Below are positions 61,301-64,000 of a DNA stretch of 64,000 nucleotides, piece by piece. The DNA lies in contig JBHGNT010000001.1 in the NCBI GenBank assembly GCA_043228905.1, positions 27,652,001 through 27,716,000 of the forward strand. Reading direction: 5' to 3'. Within the stretch, counting starts at the first letter, position 1; the number at the start of each line of letters is the position of its first letter. The notes beneath the pieces are model-generated. The model saw nothing but the letters and a program-made list of their open reading frames with translations, did no database searches and was not told the origin of the DNA. The translations under genes and the position numbers were made by a program. This DNA is from Azolla caroliniana. Taxonomy: Eukaryota; Polypodiophyta.

Positions 61301-61848
61301 CCACCGATTTTGAGCTCTCGGAGCGTCTCGTCGGTGAAGGTGTGCCCTATGCAGGCCGGATCTCGTAGACTAGGGTCCGATGCAACCCCTTTGATTCTCG
61401 ACGCGCTGTCCTCCGGTAAGGGTGCCGCGACTGGCCTTACCTTCCGGTCCACAGTCTTGTACTTGGTGCTTACGTGGGCCGTCCGAACTGACTCGAGCCC
61501 TCGACCGAAGTCCGCGATGACTTCGTACATCTCCTCTGAACATACCGGTATCGTCCGGTCTTCGTCAAGGTTTTCTTCGACTACCTTACCCAGTATTCCC
61601 AAGGTGTCGTCGAAGGAGACTGCCTCCACGGCTCCGTTGATTTCTTCGTCAGGGCCGAGAACTCCGCACGCTCGAAGTCTCCCCTCCGTCTTTGTTTTCT
61701 CTCGGCCGGCGATGCCGACAATCGCACATGCTCCGCTGCCAGAGAAGCAAAATTTCCTACCTATTGTACACGGTTTTATCGTACAGATGTGGGGTTTTTC
61801 CGGAGCATCCGGACTGTCGCGGCCCCACGCCTTGGCAGTCCTCTCTAA
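58366..61848 (-). CDS. pol: E58 Pol: linker, RT, RNase H, integrase
   Basis: 1161 codons, open from the -1 frame TTA overlapping the gag stop (61848) to a stop at 58366-58368. It has no upstream ATG, so expression by -1 frameshifting at the T run is likely. Order: a linker of about 200 residues with no domain I recognise (CGVLGPDEEINGAVEAVSFD); RT with ILEPSSAPYSNRWFTVPKKN, GDLYSGYDQFQLAVESRDIT and the active site MPFLDDIPIKG (about residue 383, F-L-D-D); RNase H with FITVDTSPTGIGWVVNQEDE and HISGKDNAMADMLSRARFDD; integrase finger GHRGTWATFEKLKGKYWWPG...CGSCQMHS; D,D-E in VDLVTMPMG, VADRGEL and NGKVERGHGP; GPY module WFGPYVVRSANDNGTYHLAE. No chromodomain; the tail is acidic. Confidence 0.95.
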   Translation of the reverse strand, partial: LERTAKAWGRDSPDAPEKPHICTIKPCTIGRKFCFSGSGACAIVGIAGREKTKTEGRLRACGVLGPDEEINGAVEAVSFDDTLGILGKVVEENLDEDRTIPVCSEEMYEVIADFGRGLESVRTAHVSTKYKTVDRKVRPVAAPLPEDSASRIKGVASDPSLRDPACIGHTFTDETLRELKIGGGGFLLPAEEDRFRRMLGRHGKAFAFSPEEIGCVDPTIVEPMVIFTVPHVPWNLKPIPVPRAHIPKLMELLRQKVDMGILEPSSAPYSNRWFTVPKKNGSLRFIQDLQPVNRVTIRNAGIGPTIDEFAEAFAGRSIYSVGDLYSGYDQFQLAVESRDITTMRTPLGLVRMCTLPQGGTNSVAHMVNAMNKVLRDCIPNITMPFLDDIPIKGCPVEGKDETIGPDGCRRFVATHIDDCEKVLQRLEDARLTLSGEKSAFGQSEIMVVGHLCGPYGRKLSPAKVEAISAMKPDCSSVTEVRRFLGACAFYHIWIPHYAHVAEPLYGLLKKGRRFEWLGEHAESVRKLKEALAAAPALRKAVYGKGTPVFITVDTSPTGIGWVVNQEDEDGNRFPIRFGAKVLSERQRGYAQVKRELWGIVSAVKADKDYLIGTEVIIETDCMPILGMVSGCATPDLAMLRWIAYIKSLDPVIRHISGKDNAMADMLSRARFDDEGGMVSEDEEVGVDFFETAYVTTDGTSTPALNDFDASKYDGEWLQIGGFLKTMTPDASWTKDEANRIRKKAYRFFLRDGYLWKHPKKRDGAPLRVVAMKEEQEELLTAYHDSPWAGHRGTWATFEKLKGKYWWPGQYRDVHRFVTTCGSCQMHSIVQHRDELHPTYPPTIHFKWMVDLVTMPMGVGQMRYLVLAREDLTNQVEGRALPNKTTAAVCRFLIEDVICRYGCVGKIVADRGELDAEEAAELFDRLGVQLSLTTAYNPEANGKVERGHGPIVKALVRACGGRVGDWPRLLPYALWADRTTHSSVTGYMPTELMFGQKPIMPIERTISSWATVDWRDEMSREELLAARIRQLERRPEDVALATEKLRVARTKNKARFDRTHRLRPKKIDEGDWVLVYDSSLDNQHRATRKFAQRWFGPYVVRSANDNGTYHLAELDGTRVAIPVAGKRIKAFKKRHDDEPDPALLDSSDERSENEEEPTGEE

Positions 61849-61851
61849 AAA
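61845..61851 (-). promoter_or_regulatory. E-family putative -1 frameshift site (TTTTTAG)
   Basis: On the minus strand the gag frame reads GAT TTT TAG and the pol frame is -1 (TTT TTA GAG). A P-site tRNA on TTT can slip back one base without any mismatch. The same run is present in E18 (20890-20896), E35 (37915-37921) and E34-54 (50154-50160). Confidence 0.6.
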
Positions 61852-63971
61852 TCCTCTCGGGTTTCGGAACCGAGGGAATCGCGGTTACGTTCGTGGTTCG
61901 GCCGTACCGTCAGAAACTGGACCGAATGGCGCCCGTCTTGGCTTTTGACCCTCGCGTAGGCCGAACCGTTGTCCAGCACCTTGGTCTCCATTCGCGCCGC
62001 CGTGATGTACGGCTCTCCCAGAATGACCGGGTGCGAAGACGTCTCCTGCACGAAGAAGTGCTGGTCAATTTCGACGTCGCCGATCTTGACTCGTACATTC
62101 GGACAGGCCCCGTGCAGTTCCTCGGTGGCGCGCGTTGCTGCCCTTATTTTCCACCCGTGTTTGGTGTTGATCGGCCATTTGCCCTTCTTATAGAAGTCCA
62201 TGGACATCAAATTGATCTCCGATCCGTGGTCCACCAAAGCTATCACCGGTTCCTGGACATCGCCGATCTTCACCGGGGTTTCCGTGGTCGCTCGGGCCCA
62301 GTGCGGTCTCGAATAGTGGCTTTCCGCCCACTCGTCTCCCAGCGCAATGTCGTCTAGGTGCGTCGTCCGCACTTCCACCGGTCTTTCCGGTTCTGTCTCC
62401 GTCGACAGCCTCTTCCGTTTCACCAAGTCCACGATGGAGTCGTGGAACTCCTTCTTGGCGATTCCCAGCACCTCTCGTAACGACAGCTCCACCTTGCTGT
62501 CGAGGATCCGTTCCTCCAGGACCTTTCGTAAGTCCGTGGTTCTTTCTATCTCCGTCCCCAGACGGTACCCGCCCTTCTGGGGTTTATCTTGCGTACCGGC
62601 CCCGCCGGCTTCGTCCCGTCGTGGCCCGGACCGGGTCTCGTATCGTTGTGAGGGCCCGGTCGTCCCGGGTTTCCCCACCCGCTTCTCTTCTACCAGAGCC
62701 TCGTAGTTCCGGCAAGCGGCTTCCACGAAGCCCGTCTTTTCCTCGACCGGGTCGCTCCACCCGGTCATCTCCCGTACCCGTTTCTCCGCACGGTCCGATT
62801 CCTCCCTTTTAAGCCCTGCACCGGCAAGGCCTTCCAGCATCGTCGGCCAGAATCCGGCTTTACTTTCCTTTCGGGCCTCGCCGCCCCCGACTCGAATGCC
62901 GGCCGACGCCGAGTAGTGGACGGTTTCCGCGTGTCGGGCCGCCGCCTCTTCCATCACCCTTTTCATACCGCCTCGCCCGTCGTTTCGGCTCAGGGCCCGT
63001 CGGGTGTCGCTGGCATGCACCCGCCCTTCCCACAAGTACACCACCCTGTCCCTCAGCGCCTCCGCGAAGTCGCCGCAGTCCTTCCGAATGTGGCCGACTT
63101 CATCGCACCACATGCACCTGTTTCCTGCCGCCGGCCGTCGGTCACGAGCCGGTTCGCCTCCTTCCCTTCGGGCCTGCGCGATTTGGAGGTCCTTTATCGC
63201 CTTCGTCAATTCCTCCAGCGCCGCTCCTCCGGTTGAGCCTCTGACTACGCCGGTCGAGGCCGAACCGGTTTCCAACCACTCCCGGGTCTCTTCCTTGCGC
63301 ACCTGTGGCGCTGGTTCGAGCTTCCTTGCTGCGACCGAGCCCGACCCGGTCGCCCCGTTATCCGCCCATTCTCGCCGTTTGTCGAAACGGCCACAGACCT
63401 TCCTGACAGCCGCCCAGTCGGTAGTGAGCCCGTCTTCGGTTTCCAGCAAGAGGCCCACTTGCTCCCGATCCCGCTCGTCGACCGACTTGACAAACAGCAA
63501 GACCCGGCTCGTGTCCAGGATGGTTCGGTCGAGCGCCGAAAGGCGCGCAAAGTTTTCCTCGAACTCCCGGAGGAGCGCCGACGCGTTTCTTCCCTTCCCC
63601 GGGGACTCCACCCATTCCATGAACCTTCGCTTCGAAAGCCGGAGCGCGTCGTCCAGCCCGTATTTCTCTAGGAGCCGACCTTCGAACTCCTCCCAGGTAC
63701 GGCTCTCCGTCCGCACCTCGAGCACCTCCGCATGGATGCTCGGCATCGCCACTCGGGGAAATCCGGCAAGACGCCTTTCTTCCGGAATGTCCCGCATCAA
63801 CATTTCTGCACCGTAGGACGCCAGATACTTCGTGGCATCCCTCCCATCGAACCGGCCGATCGTGCCGACGACCGCCTCAATAGCTCTGTCGAGGGCACCG
63901 GTGCCCTCGCGCGCGTTTACAATCCGATCCACGGCTGAAGCCATGGCCTCCGCAAGATCCGCCCCCTTCAT
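61845..63971 (-). CDS. gag: E58 Gag-protease (ORF1)
   Basis: 708 residues, ATG 63971 to TAG 61845-61847. Helical capsid region with GALDRAIEAVVGTIGRFDGR, DEWAESHYSRPHWARATTET further down, WEEFEGRLLEKYGLDDALRL and LDTSRVLLFVKSVDERDREQ; CCHC knuckle CMWCDEVGHIRKDC near residue 285; retropepsin-like block VIALVDHGSEINLMSMDFYK near residue 580, with D-H-G instead of D-S/T-G; SSHPVILGEPYITAARMETK; end REDF. The protease thus lies in the Gag frame and not in Pol. The start is the first ATG after the primer site and is conserved in E35 and E34-54. The only intact ORF1 in the window. Confidence 0.95.
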   Translation of the reverse strand: MKGADLAEAMASAVDRIVNAREGTGALDRAIEAVVGTIGRFDGRDATKYLASYGAEMLMRDIPEERRLAGFPRVAMPSIHAEVLEVRTESRTWEEFEGRLLEKYGLDDALRLSKRRFMEWVESPGKGRNASALLREFEENFARLSALDRTILDTSRVLLFVKSVDERDREQVGLLLETEDGLTTDWAAVRKVCGRFDKRREWADNGATGSGSVAARKLEPAPQVRKEETREWLETGSASTGVVRGSTGGAALEELTKAIKDLQIAQARREGGEPARDRRPAAGNRCMWCDEVGHIRKDCGDFAEALRDRVVYLWEGRVHASDTRRALSRNDGRGGMKRVMEEAAARHAETVHYSASAGIRVGGGEARKESKAGFWPTMLEGLAGAGLKREESDRAEKRVREMTGWSDPVEEKTGFVEAACRNYEALVEEKRVGKPGTTGPSQRYETRSGPRRDEAGGAGTQDKPQKGGYRLGTEIERTTDLRKVLEERILDSKVELSLREVLGIAKKEFHDSIVDLVKRKRLSTETEPERPVEVRTTHLDDIALGDEWAESHYSRPHWARATTETPVKIGDVQEPVIALVDHGSEINLMSMDFYKKGKWPINTKHGWKIRAATRATEELHGACPNVRVKIGDVEIDQHFFVQETSSHPVILGEPYITAARMETKVLDNGSAYARVKSQDGRHSVQFLTVRPNHERNRDSLGSETREDF

Positions 63972-64000
63972 TTCCTACTCTTCTGCCGCCTCTTTCACGT

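Larger units (their letters stand above)
57493..64000 (-). mobile_element. E58: nearly intact E-family Ty3/gypsy, runs off the window
   Basis: 3' LTR 57493-58294, polypurine tract, pol, gag-PR, and the inner edge of the primer site at the window end (ACGTGAAAGAGG on the minus strand). The left flank is GCGT (57489-57492). Both ORFs are open from end to end, the only such copy of this family here. The 5' LTR should start within about 25 bp beyond 64000. Confidence 0.93.

Noticed and set aside
1-64000. Host protein-coding genes, rRNA or microRNA genes
   Set aside because: No ORF outside the retroelements shows domain motifs or an exon-like pattern, and no rRNA sequence was recognised. Absence cannot be proven by eye.

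Overview
This window is a pile-up of LTR retrotransposons. I see no cellular protein gene, no rRNA gene and no functional tRNA gene. Almost every real coding stretch is gag, protease (PR), reverse transcriptase (RT), RNase H or integrase (INT). The elements point to a streptophyte: plant-type Ty1/copia with an initiator-Met-tRNA primer site, Ty3/gypsy elements with long LTRs, and stop codons that look like CAG-to-TAG decay. From memory, the gypsy families recall those filling charophyte (Chara-like) genomes; a non-seed land plant is the alternative. This guess was not checked. A 100-N assembly gap lies at 32130-32229.

Families (my labels). T: old Ty3/gypsy, minus strand, two copies (T1, 1-18134; T2, about 25.4-55.8 kb), with an extra ORF downstream of integrase. 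E: Ty3/gypsy with a gag-PR ORF and a separate pol ORF (E18, E27, E35, E34-54, E58). L: solo LTRs of the same LTR superfamily (14317, 24294, 25643, 50929). Copia-1 and Copia-2: Ty1/copia. C1 and C2: chromovirus-like Ty3/gypsy.

Layout. 1-18134: T1, whose 3' ORF is split by Copia-1 (2447-13456), which is itself split by the very young C1 (5827-11495); an L solo LTR (14317-15352) splits T1 integrase. 18135-23069: E18, degenerate, without a 3' end. 23070-25642: non-coding, with an L solo LTR. 25643-27399: solo LTR with a 105-bp minisatellite. 27541-32923: E27, a gag-only non-autonomous element with the assembly gap in its right LTR. 32924-55828: T2, interrupted by E34-54 (34915-54011). E34-54 carries E35 in its 3' LTR, Copia-2 in its pol and an L solo LTR in its gag. 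55829-57492: C2, cut by E58. 57493-64000: E58, nearly intact, running off the right end at its primer-binding site.

How they relate. Target duplications let each nest be unfolded. All nine insertions of the TGTCG...CGACA LTR superfamily sit on a 4-bp target with CpG in the middle, while Copia and C1 make 5-bp duplications. Both chromoviruses lack a tRNA primer site and instead carry 11 nt complementary to their own predicted 5' transcript end, the arrangement of Tf1 self-priming. Several LTRs contain tRNA-like A/B-box modules. E27 has no pol but shares primer site, polypurine tract and LTR ends with the autonomous E elements, so it was probably mobilised by them.
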